From contig NC_092366.1 in NCBI RefSeq assembly GCF_030848805.1, positions 1,488,001 to 1,552,000 on the forward strand: DNA of 64,000 nucleotides. The letters are read 5' to 3'. Position numbers and translations under genes: made by a program. Within the stretch, counting starts at the first letter, position 1, and every line of letters begins with the position of its first letter. Below the pieces are notes generated by a model. That model did no database searches. It saw only the letters and a program-made list of their open reading frames with translations, and was not told where the DNA came from. Positions 48,370 through 60,648 of this stretch are shown here, piece after piece. This stretch comes from Temnothorax longispinosus (Eukaryota > Arthropoda > Insecta > Hymenoptera > Formicidae).

Positions 48370-51300
48370 ATGGCGAATCCAAGGGAGTTGTGGTATTACT
48401 TCGAGGATATAGATGATGGGCTGGTAAAGTGCAAACGTTGTGGAATCTATATTGCCGAATCCGAACATTATATATTAAAGAAAATGACAAACCACATAAA
48501 ACTTTTTTGTAAGCATCGTGGTGAGATACCTTCTAAACTATATCCCCCCGTACCGTACAAATTACGGAAATATTATACGAGCTCAGATGGTATAGCAACA
48601 TGCAAAGAATGTGGTTCCGAAATAAATTATACAAAATTACACAATTATACAAAAAGTAATAAATTATTCACACATAATAATGAATGTGAACGTTCCAAGT
48701 GGAAAAGGGAGATTCAACATGAGTAAGTACATATTCAAAAACTTATTAAAATACCAAAAGCTCTAAAATAAATGTAGTAATAAAACAGTCAATATTTAAA
48801 GACAATTGAGCTTTTAGTAGAGAATTCATAGAATAGCTATTTGCAATTTCGATCGTAAAATGTACTTATTTAATCATAATTAACAATATTCTTTCAATTA
48901 TTTTACATATAATTTGAAAATAATGCGAATCGCTGCATATTAGCGTTTCCTTGTGCATTATATACGTACACAATTTAGAGATTTGGATTAGATATTTATT
49001 TATTCGACATTAGTATTGCAGTAATTTGGATCAGGAATATAAAATGTACGACTTATAATTCTTGCATGTATTCACAATTAAATAGCCATTTTTAATCAAA
49101 TCTACATACGGCAACTCAAATCCGACAATTACTTATTATATAGATAGTTAATAAACAATAAAAATTACCGTTAGGCAACACAATAAACGTTTCTATATAA
49201 TATTTAAATATACGCTGTTAATCTTCGCAAATGTATAGTGATATTATAATGCTTTACTCGCTTTATTTACCCTTGACATTATTGTTGTAAATATGCTATT
49301 AGCCTAATTTATTTTCACTTATTCTATAATTTTTCGTAAATATATTCTGTTGCTATCAACCGTTTTGTTATGTATTCAACTTATGTCTAATTTAATCATA
49401 TTAAAATACATAGCCCGTCCATTCCATCATCTGAACCACGTCCTTCAACTTCAAGGGAATATGGTATAGATCCCTCTGCAGGACATCGACATCAAGAACA
49501 GCCCGTTTTACGTGAACAAGTATTTGAACAACACTTAAAAACTATTCAAAAGTAATGACTCGTTTTGCTTATATCAGTCAATGTAATAACATTTTACTAG
49601 GAAAATTTACAACTGTATTATTTTAAAAAATTGCTTTTTCTACATGTAATCATATTATATTTTAATGCAGATCTGTACAAGTTAGGGAAAGCGCTAATAA
49701 AATATATAGCCCGTCCGTTCCATCATCTGAACCAGGTCCTTCAACTTCAAGAGGACATGATGTGGATCCCTCTGAAAGTAGAAGTGGAGAACAACCTGAC
49801 TCGCAAGTTCTATCATTTGAACAAACGACAAGAAATCCAGGCGCAGTTGATACGTAATTACTTGTTTTTTACTTATAATGACTTATAACGTAGAATATAA
49901 TAACATCTTACTATTTAAATATTTTGACCTTTCTGCACAAGAATAATTTACAATGTTAATATCTTAAATAATTCCATTTTTAATAACATCACATTTCAAT
50001 GCAGTTCAACAACTTCAAGTTCAAAGGATGTGGATGAGTTTGTACACCCTCAAACTCCAGAGGTCCTCAAGCCTGTTACGGGTGAAGAACATTTAGCAGA
50101 CTTGTACAAAATTGATAAGTAATTACTCGTTTTGCTTATATCATTCAATGTAATGGCATTTTACTAGAAAAATTTACAATTTTTATTATTTTAAAAAATT
50201 GCTTTTCCGCCGTTTCTACATTTAATCATATTAAATTTTAATGCAGACTTATAGAAGAGATCGAAGAGACTCGTAGAAGAGATTCTACAATACCTAGTCC
50301 GTCCGTTCCATCAAGGGAATATGATAGGGATTCCTCTGAACGTAGAAGTGGAGAACAACCTGACTCGCAAGTTCTATCATCTGAACAAACGAGGAAAAGA
50401 AAGAGAGCAGTTGATGAGTAATTATTCGTTTTGCTTTTAATATTATTTTATATACAATGTCACGTTTTCCTTTCAACGATAACAATAAATATGAGAAATT
50501 ATCTTAATGTATAAGAACATTAATCTATAATGCTATAATACGAATACAGAATTAGGGGAACTGTACCTAATATCGCGCATCACGTTTTTAAAAACCAAAA
50601 AATGTTGACTGAATACTTTTATATAAGACTATAACTAAACCGCATCATTTTATTCTAAGATTATCGTAATATGATCTCCATAGCATGAATATGTTCAAAG
50701 TTTATCTTAATTATCTTTTTTGAAGGAAAACAAAAAAGTAGCATTTTTCGACGTTGAAAAAGAGTGTTCTTAATATCGCATCCTTATTTTTGTTAAAAAT
50801 ACATACATGACACAATATAGCTGGAAACAACGCAAAATAGGGCACATAAGGTTGGCAAAAGTATTCTCTTTTAACGATTAAGAAAGCCCATGGAGTTTCA
50901 CAGACTATATAGGGTGGAGTGATGTGGTCAGCAACGTCAGCATCTTGCCTGGCCGATTTACTCTCGGAAAAAGATCTTGTTACTCATATTAGACAGGAGG
51001 CTGAGGGAGCTTCAGAGCTATTCTAGATGCAGATTAGTTAGGAAAAATGGGCGGTATAATGAACATTCCCAGAGGGCGGAATTAGGAATACCGTAAGGAA
51101 GATTAAGACACAATTAATAATGGTTAGCAACGAATATCTCTAATTTAGGAATAAAATTAGACACAATATTACATGAGAAAAATTCGCTCTCAGTACACAT
51201 CCTTTTTTTGTATCTGTATTAATAACGTAAAACACATCTTGCGAAATTTCGAAACCTCGTTAAAACTATAAACTGCCACGCTACTTTTTATATCACAATT

Positions 51301-51669
51301 CTGACTGAAATAAAACATAGGATTGTCCAAAACAGCGTTGTTCAACAGCTTTCACTGCTCACTCACAACATGCAACACATAACAGTCTTAATATTGTGCG
51401 AAATTAGGAACAAGGGCGATATTAGGCACAGTTCCCCTATGCATTCATGAAATTTAATATCTATTTTAATCTGTTGTGAGAATAATAATTTGTCTTTACA
51501 TTGTTGTAGTGTGCATAACCGTAACATTTAAACACTGACCATATTGTTTTTTCTTAATTATTCTATGTACATATAAATGCAGAATAATGACAATTTTGTA
51601 TGTTCTATTTCAATTGACAGCAATGTTGCGGATGCAGACACTGATGACACACGTAAACGCCGAGAGTGA
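48370..51669 (+). CDS. Two-BED-finger protein with duplicated exons
   Basis: Six exons: 48370-48722, 49414-49551, 49671-49853, 50005-50118, 50247-50417 and 51621-51669, for 335 residues, stop TGA. Every intron is GT-AG and phase 2. Exon 1 carries two BED-like zinc fingers: C21-C24-H42-C47 (CKRCG then NHIKLFC) and C78-C81-H102-C106 (CKECG then HNNEC). Such fingers bind DNA and are shared by hAT transposases and chromatin proteins. Exons 2-5 encode a low-complexity tail with repeated PSVPSSEP-PSTSRE and RSGEQPDSQVLS blocks, an NLS-like RKRKRA in exon 5 and an acidic/basic tail in exon 6. The intact frame over six exons argues for a functional gene. No hAT catalytic domain follows, so it may derive from the finger part of a transposase. 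Function unknown. Confidence 0.8.
49414..50417 (+). repeat. Duplicated exon-intron units in the BED-finger gene
   Basis: Exons 3 and 5 share long identical DNA, for example AGAAGTGGAGAACAACCTGA followed by CTCGCAAGTTCTATCAT. Exons 2 and 3 share CCATTCCATCATCTGAACCA-type sequence. Introns 2 and 4 are also near copies (both begin GTAAT-ACTCGTTTTGCTTATATCA and end TTTTAATGCAG), so whole exon-intron units were copied. Confidence 0.9.
50555..51437. mobile_element. Non-autonomous TA-flanked transposon in BED-gene intron 5
   Basis: The ends are GGGGAACTGTACCTAATATC and GATATTAGGCACAGTTCCCC, nearly perfect inverse copies of more than 20 bp, each flanked by TA. Length is 883 bp. No transposase frame is seen. 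Its insertion explains why intron 5 is 1.2 kb while the other introns are mostly near 120-150 bp. Confidence 0.85.
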
Positions 51670-53675
51670 CGAAACAGACACTGATGGTGACGAATAATTA
51701 TTCACATTGCATATGTAACACAACACAGAAAGAAGAGTATATTACAAATTCAGTATGTATTGACTTTTTACACCAAATTTCCCATTTGTTTTGTGTAAAA
51801 TTTATATAACGTTAGTTTATATTATTAATTGTTTTAGTAAAAAGGATATACTTTCCGCTTCTTCTTTTCATATTTTAAATGTTTATTAAGCAAATTTTTA
51901 TAATTCTGTGTATCTGAACAGAGCAAAGAAATAATAATGTTTAATATATCTAATTTTCTGTCACATTATAATTTTTTACATCTTAGAACAATTTATATTT
52001 ATATAATGTTAATTTATCTTTTGAAAGTATCATTTCTTACACCTTAAGACAATGAATTTTTCAAAGATTATAATTAATTTTATAGATTATTATCGTATTT
52101 ATATATACCAAGCATAACTAAACTATAAATATAAATTTACATGTTAATGAATCTTTTTCATTATTTAAAATTGTTCAGTGTTTATTTATACTTCGTATAG
52201 AAACAATATCAAATAATAATTGTATAAAATTAATCTAAAAATAACGAATTCAAATATATATTATAATAACAATTAACATTAATATTAATTATAAAAATTT
52301 GCTTTTTAATTAAGAAAGCGGAATTATACTATGTGTAAAGGGAAGACATAAACAAGTTGTGTAAGCGTTTCTTAATATAAAAAATGTGATTTAACAGACG
52401 CATACTTGTCGCATTCATATAATCTAAACGCAACCGTTGCATATGTTAACATTTTTTACACAAGAAGAGATCTTTTCGACGATCACATTGACGAGACACA
52501 AGTTTACATTAATATTCAACTTCTTATCTGTTAAAAATGTAATAATATTAACCTATAATGTTTTATCCATTAAAATATTTTATTTATATAATGTCTTTGT
52601 ATAATTTCACATACATGTATTAGCTTTACGTGTGCAACGGTACAAAGTAGAGCGAATGACTGAATTTGCTGTAACATAAAAAGTTGCTAAATATATTCTT
52701 CTTACTCTGATTGTGAAAGATTATGTATGTTAATATTGTATGGTTAATATTGTATGATTGATAATGTAATGGTATAAAGGTAAAAGTGATCATGATAAAG
52801 AGCAAGTATATTAAGTGAAAGAAATGTATATCTTTATTTCCCTTATTATTATGTATCTTTATTGTCTCCATATAGCAATTCACAAGCAAAATCTTCGACG
52901 TCAGAATTCTGCATTGGCCTATTCGATTCGGCACTATTTCTCGAAAATAATTTCATATATACACACGATATACTGGTATAAAGAAAAGAAATTAATAATA
53001 ATTATTAAAAAAAATAAATAATAAACCATAAACTTTTGAAATTACGTGAATATAATAATTCTAAATTTGTAGTTAATAAAATTGTCATTTTTAATAATTC
53101 CATTAAACTAATGTACCTACATTATCAATGGCTGCATTAATTGTGTTAATTGGAAAACGTTGGAGTGTAAAGTGTGTCGGTGTCAGGAGTATATAATAAT
53201 AAACAATTTAATAAACATTAATAAAACATTTTATGGTGATAATACTGCTTATTCTTGGGATCAATGTGTTGATTACAGATTTCTTTCTTTTCTCTGTAAG
53301 TACTATATATTAAAATATCAAGTTTATACATTTGAAATATAATCAATACTTATTAATTTTTATAGAAATTGTTAAAATTTTTCTTATATGAGCAATTGCA
53401 AACGGAGAAGTTAATAAGGAAAGTTTTATAAGATTTGTAGTAGTTTAGTAAACAATCGGTTAATTCTATTCTATGATGTAATGCGTACTCTTGCAAGTTA
53501 TTATTTAATTTATTATTTATTATTAAGAAAAAAAAGTATATTTATATAAGTATTTATATTATTATGTAACATGGTTCTAAATGACTTGACAGATGTTAAG
53601 TGCTTTTTGTAATTGCTCAAAAGTAACTAAATATTTTCACGATAATATGCTTTACAAATTAATAACGCTTATTGT
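51670..53675. other. AT-rich spacer after the BED-finger gene
   Basis: Very AT-rich. It contains the 3' UTR of the BED-finger gene at its left side. Open frames at 52626-52934 (-) and 53160-53342 (+) are low-complexity and have no family resemblance. No gene called. Confidence 0.4.
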
Positions 53676-54130
53676 TAACCCTTTCGCTACGAATGGCCAC
53701 TATAATGGCTGCCCACGATACTGATTCTGTGTACGAATGGTCACCATATAGTGTAATAATCTCTGCTGCTATACCAAATAAGCGCTCAACTCATTGTGTA
53801 ACAATAGTTATTTATCTCTTATATTAAGTAAATTTTACAAAGATAATATATATCCTAATAAATAACAGCAAACCTTGCGCCAACTCGTCACGGACATTAT
53901 CCGTCGTACAATAGACACGTACAGCAGTAAAACGTAGTGGCGACCAGCTCCGCCGTCGCGAAAAGTTAATTTAGTTAATTTAGTATGTTATGAGCTTTGT
54001 GGTCTTTATAGAATTGCAAAGAGCTATCATGTTACCGCCACATTTAATGAACAGTGAACGATAACGATAAGTTCGATAATTTTATCAAGTCAAGATCTGA
54101 ATCGAATGGTACACCGACTATAGTAATAAG
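53676..54130. repeat. Dispersed repeat, copy 2, with piggyBac-like left end
   Basis: It begins TTAACCCTTTCGCTACGAAT. About 290 bp on is CCGTCGCGAAAAGTTAATTT, roughly the inverse of the start, so a TTAA-flanked piggyBac-type MITE is possible. Similarity to copy 1 continues past that point to CACCGACTA near 54120, so the duplicated block is larger than the putative MITE. Confidence 0.7.
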
Positions 54131-57100
54131 TAATAAGAGAAATAAGTAATAAGTAATTATTTCTACACGAAAAAAGAAATGATTATATCAACAGCATCAG
54201 TGTAATCGAGATAAAATCATTATTGATGCAACATGAATATTAATGAACAAAGAACATCAGATAATTGTTTTAATAAGTTAAATATTTGGCCCAATAATAT
54301 CCAATTGAATTAAAAATTTATGTTTGTAGCAGCCCGTAACGTCGACGTATAATTAAAGCAACTTCTTTTTTTTAAATTAAATAGCATGTATATAGAAACG
54401 GTTTAAATTTCTGCCCTCTTATTCTTGTAAATATAAATTATTGTATTTATTATTGTATTTATCATTGTACAATAAAACAAATTGCTCAAAGAAATTTGTT
54501 TATCTTACTCTCTGTCATTTAAAGTACGATTTGCACTAATTCGCGTGAAAATTAGTGCAACAATGTGACACAAAAAAAGATAACTATTAAAAAATCAATT
54601 ACAATAATTAAAGCGATTAAATGAAAAATTAATAAGAATAAACAAAAGATAAATATTGAAACTTTTGAAAATTTTTTTCTTTAGTATATTTTGTTTTGAA
54701 AAGCTAAAAGGGGACAATTTTAATATTTATCTATGTAAAAGAGAAAAAACTGATTTAGAATATTTTTCTCTTAATTAAAAAAAAGTATTTAAAAAATAAA
54801 ATAAGAAAAAGTACATTAATTTGTTTCATTTAAAGCAAGTATTAAAAGATCTAAAAATATTATCATTGTAATTTAATATTATTCATGTTCGATAAAACAA
54901 ACTTTAGAGAAAAACCTATATTTGGCGTTATTTTTTCCTAGTTGAAGAAAGTTGCGTAAGCAAAACGAAGGGTGATTGATTGTGAGCAAAGAAGATCCGC
55001 AGGGCACTTTGTATAAAATACCGATGCTTTATTTTCAATCGATTGCGATGACGCGAATACGCACCAGGTATCTACACAGACGTCGGACCATTTTACATAG
55101 TACAATTCTCATCTATGCATTAAAAAAAGTAATTTACGTGCTAACTTTAAAAGTAACGCAATTAAAGAAATGTCTCGTTTTCCTCTGACTCGGTAAAAAG
55201 TACGGTAGATGCAATATTCGATGTATATCTCGGGCGAAGTGTGATTTGAGGTATATCAGTGGTACTCCCTATTGCGCTATTAATAATAATAAAAAAAACG
55301 AACAAGAAAGAGACAAACAAAAAACCATTCGACATTTGACAGTGAAAAGTTTCGTGAAAATGTATGGGAAAAAGTACACGTATCTAACCGAGTTGTGTAT
55401 GTGATATTTATGTCTACGTGTGTTTAAAATTATAAACGCAAAATGAATCACCGATCATGGAGTGTGGTTTCCGTGCATAATTTATGCATGTCATACATGG
55501 AAATTGTACTTTCTCACTTAAATGAACTCAACCTCGAGGTTTTTTTTCGGACAATCTTCTCATTCTTATAAAAATAAAAAGAAAACTTAATTCGTTGGTT
55601 TACTATCGCTCCTGTCTACATCAAAAACTTAATTTTTTTTCTTCATGGTCAATTCTAACTTTTCGAAATTATCGCTAATCTCGTCAGCTTTCCTCAAGAA
55701 AGACAGTATTATTTCAGACGATAGGTTCATCTTATTTTTCTTTATCGTTAAAAAAAAAAAAGTATCTTGTCTGACTGAGTAAAGTTAGTGAGATTAGTTG
55801 ACAGACAAAATGAATTGGATCACATAATGCTCCATAGCTCGGTTTTTCTCTTCAGCGTTATCGCTTCTATATACATCTCGTTACTTAACCGCTAAACACG
55901 CGCATCACGCTCGCGTCCCACATTTCTTTTCTTCGCGGTGAGACAAATACCACCGTCTCTCATTTAGGAACATACGATGGATTACGCGGGATTACATCTT
56001 GGCTCGAGCGAAACTCGACGCGCAATAACAAATCAACGCGCATAGCGAACGAATATATATCGTCTCTTAACACCTGCATTACATTAGTTACATATATGTA
56101 CACATACGAACGCAATAAGATGTATAAAAACGCTATCCCCATTGTTCTCTTAAATGTACAATTCTGCAGTTAATAATTATCAATTAATAATACGTAATTG
56201 TTTCGCATTATCGACGAATTCTTTGATTTGAAAAAAAGAAAATTCTCATCTTCAAAAATTCCATAAAGTTGATGCAATTTTATTCCCTCTTCCTTCTTCA
56301 CGCAATTAAATATTTTATGATTAATTAATTTACGTATAATCAATTTATATACATATTTAGTAAAAATTATTTTCAAGCCAAAAAAAGTTTTCTTTATTAC
56401 GAAAGCAAGTAATGAATTAACGCGAATATTTCTTCATTTGCAGTAATATTCTGCAAGAAAGGAGAACTCAGCCTCCAAAAAACTATACAATTTCTGGATC
56501 TCGGTTGCTTAATAATATTATTCTCGTGATTTTTACGTATCACATCCTATATGTATATCCCGTCGTACATATCCTATATCCTGTATTTCTCATATACCTG
56601 GACGTGTCATAGTATGATTAAATTGATAATCAATTTAATTATGTGATTTTGCCGTTCTGGCTTTGGTTAAGACCGCGTTTAGTCTGAAAGGAACGGCGTG
56701 TTGTTTGCTAAGGCAAAGAATTGTACGTAATTATGTAATTCATTCAAATAATATTATTAGACAACCAAGATCAACCAAGATCCTGACCGTCTATCGGCGT
56801 TTTCCTTGATTTGATTGCATATCATGTGAATTTTCTCGATTCAAAGATTTTACAATGGGAATGAATTTCTTCTTGCCGAATTAATTAATTGCGCCCGTTG
56901 CACGACGACGTTAACGTCGAAGTCCAGAGAAAGACGCGTGTCGTCAATGACGATTGACCATACTCATGCGCAGAGTACCAGAAACAAGAAGCAGATGAAG
57001 AAAAAGGAAATAAAAAGGAAAAAAGATCAGCCGCGCAGATCTTGTGCAGATATCTATGTATTACTCGACTCCGGTTACATTGTACTACGATTTGGTTAAA

Positions 57101-60100
57101 TTGACGTTACGCAACTAATTAGTCCCCTAATTAGCTTCGTGGCACGTTGGGCACCCTCTCCGTACCCCAATCCCGATGGAATTCACGCATGAACTCCAGC
57201 GATCTCCAAAGTCTTTTAATATCTTCGTTCTCTCTTCGTTCCGAGTCGATTCACGCGCGCTCGGACGATCCAAGCCTACTCGCGAATAATCGTCCGGAGA
57301 TTACCAGAGCACGTGGACCTATCGTTCACCTTCATTGTGTCTCCGCTCGAACCGACTCGACCAGCTCGTCCAGCGAAAAACCTTACAGTTACGCTATATA
57401 TATTTTTTCGTGTTGACACGCTCGTTTTTTTCCGGTATATAATATATAGTACACGCATACGCACGTCCTTCGCGTTTCCAGCCGACTCGCGGCTTTCACG
57501 TGCGAGAGTCCTCGAGGCAGCACACGTAAAAGACAATTCTGTCTACGCGAAATCGGGCGATCTCGAAAACTGAGACGAAACGTCCCGTTCCCGAAACTTG
57601 TGCATCGTAGATGCGATCGCGACTTTTCGCGAAACGACGAAACTCCCGTCCGATCCCTGTGAAAGACTTCCGAGACTCTCGTTAAGTACTAGCAGCTCCA
57701 AATTTTTCTATTTTTTTGGACATCGGTCCTCCTTCGTCGACGCGCACGACCACACGTTAGTTTCGCTACGCGAAACTTCCGAATGATGTTTAGAATCGTA
57801 GGAATCGCCGCAACAGTATCGCGTAATCAGGATCATTTATATCGTGTAAAAATAATTCGAGAATTAAACGATCGCGCGATACCGTCTGAGCGAAATTATT
57901 AATTTTTTTTTCAGAAGTACTTGAAGAATATACATTTTTTCTAGACGCTATGTAGTTGACGCAGCGGAGAAACTACTGGACCTCGATTGTCTTCCATCGC
58001 AGTTATTCGACGAAATTCTTTCGGGTCGTCAAATTGTATCGTTCGTTTCTCAAAACGTCGCTTTCATTCATCGTCGTTTCACATTATTTTTTTTCTTTTT
58101 TTTCTCCCTTAAACTCACTAAGCATTAATTTTTAAATCATACAGCCTATCTATACGTATATACAGCCGTCCACATAAACAACGGACGTACCTTGAGAAAT
58201 ATGTACCGCGGATTATTTTAAAATATATATCGACGACACTTTCTCGAAAGGGGGAGGAAGTCATTTTCTTTTTTTGGTTTTTTGCTCGATCGTTCCTTTA
58301 TTTCTCTCTTATTAACTCCGCTCTCCTTCATTTTCTTTCACTCTCGCCCCTTTCGCACACACGCATACACACACCCACACAGCAGTAACGGCACACGCAT
58401 ACACTTCTTACAAAAATCACTCTTCTTACGTTTTGCATTACGTTACACACACGCGGGAGGGGTTGGCGCAACCCTTCTTAGGAACCGAGCGGGATAAGCG
58501 AACGGTCGCGTAATTATTCGAGCATAAAGACTCGCGTCGCTCATCATTTGGATAAACCTTAGTCAGAGTGTGAAACTTTACAACAAACTAGAAGCAATCG
58601 GACCGTATCGCGCGATGAAAAAATTCAAGAGACCACAACCTGTTTCGCATTGAACATCACAGACTTTGTTTCGTTCCTCATTAATTTTCTTAGGAAAAAA
58701 AAACAACGAATACTTTTGCTATTAAAAAATATCTGCATGTATTCGTTCACGGAAAGAACGGTTTTGCTAAAGTAGTTAAAAATTTATCTAGATACAGATG
58801 TAAAATAATTTTTTTGGACCATTATATTAATCGAAATAATTGTGTCGGAACGCGCAAAATGCTGCAAAAGGTTTTGACATTCTATCTTGAGCCACCACAC
58901 ATAATTATTTTGATGATTTTTTGTAACGTTCAACAAAATTATTTTTAAATCCGTATCTAGCTAAAATAAATAAAAATCATATTACAATAGATATTTTATT
59001 TCTATTTGTGTTATTCATATAGGGGTCAACAATTCACTTATATGTTGTATTTAGCTAAATTTTTAATACATCAGCAAAATTCTTTCCGCGTTCTTGAAGT
59101 ATTTGCGATTACACTTCAACTAATGTTCTGTACACACTTTCTCTTGGAAATTCGATAGAAATAAAAAGACGAAAGCGGTCCTTCCGACCGCCAGATATTT
59201 TCTAAAGAGTGTCATATTTCTTCTGAGTAAAAATTATCAGTTTCTTAGATAACTTATTTAAGTTATTAGTTGAACATCATATTATTCAATATCGCAAGCA
59301 ATACGGTCCAAGTATTCCCCGTTTTCTATCGATTGTTATCTCGCACTTTTCCGCTTTCGTGCATTCTCTTTGTTTCTCTCCCTTTTTCCCTCATCAGTTT
59401 ACATATGTATATATATAGATATATATATTTTTTCGATATAATATATATATTCATTTATTCGTACGCCTATATGCCTATGTATGTACAAAACGCTAAATGA
59501 CTCTGGATATGACTAAGTGAATTTTTTTTTCTTTTTAATGCTCGCGCGCGGAGAACGAGTTCCCCCTCCAACTTACATCATCCCTTTCGTCTTTTTTTCC
59601 GGTAGTTTCCTGTCTCGTTGCCTAAAAGTTAAGTGTATACTCCTATTACGAAATTACAGATGCGTAAAGCGTATTGCATTGCCTTCCCCCAAACAGCACG
59701 CCCACCTGATTCCTGCGCTCTTCCCTATTTCTGTTTTTCTTCTTCTACGGGCGACACACGTCGGAACAGCGCGAATTCAGACACAAATGGATCTCTCTCT
59801 CGCTCAGTGGTCTTCTCAGCCCCTCAATGTTTCTTTCGCATTATCTCGAGAGCGTTTTTAATCGCGGTTTAAATTTCTTCATTTATTCTCGTTTGTCGTC
59901 CTAGTTGGTATCGCAAACAATGTTTCGCGATCGAAACGTGCGTTTGTTCAATCGCTAACCGAATCGTTCGTCCTTCGATTGGAAATTAATCGGTAAATCG
60001 GCGAGCCGACCTGTTCTTCGACTCGCCAATTTGCAATCTCGCGATTTCGGAAAATAAACTTTTAAAATATGATTAAAACGTGAAAATATATATCGCCGAT

Positions 60101-60648
60101 GAACGATGAACGCATACGTCAAATAAATATACAATACACAAGACATTATATAACCAGCCGTAACTATGAAAAAGAAAAAAAAACCAAAACTTTTCGTTAC
60201 CTCAGTTGATCTAGAACATATTGTGCGTATGTAATCTCCGAAATAAATTCAAGAACGTAAAACTTCTCTCTCGCATAGGTACGCCTTGTCAAATCTCATA
60301 TCTAAATAAACCTCATATCCATGATTCAAAAACGTTCTACGCATGCCCTCCGGCTTACGACAATTCGCGTCGTAATTTTCAACTAAACGCAATTAACGTG
60401 TGATCAAGTTCGATCTCGAGATTCTTCGGGAGGAGTCCCTCGCTCCGAATGTGAACTAGCTGGTTCGGTATTACATTTCGCTTCCAAGATATCCTGCCGC
60501 TTCTCCACGACTCTCCTCCGCTTCTTCCCTGGCTGTCCATCGTTATCATCGTTGTCGTTATCCTCCTCTTCGCTGGGAGGTAACGTCTCCTCGGCTGTCA
60601 GACTCACCAATGTGTCGGCCCCTACGTAGTGTCCCCCTACTGCGGTTT
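54131..60648. other. Intergenic region and long putative 3' UTR of cyclin D
   Basis: From 54131 to about 57100 the sequence is AT-rich with no gene seen. From about 57100 to 60648 it is more mixed, with CpG-containing and pyrimidine-rich tracts directly downstream of the cyclin D stop on the minus strand. This may be a long cyclin D 3' UTR. Several TTTATT motifs on the + strand offer minus-strand AATAAA signals; none can be chosen. The numerous short open frames here have no family resemblance. Confidence 0.4.

Noticed and set aside
55960..57786. Scattered 60-90 codon frames between the BED gene and cyclin D
   Set aside because: No splice-compatible neighbours, no recognisable motifs; consistent with spacer or UTR.
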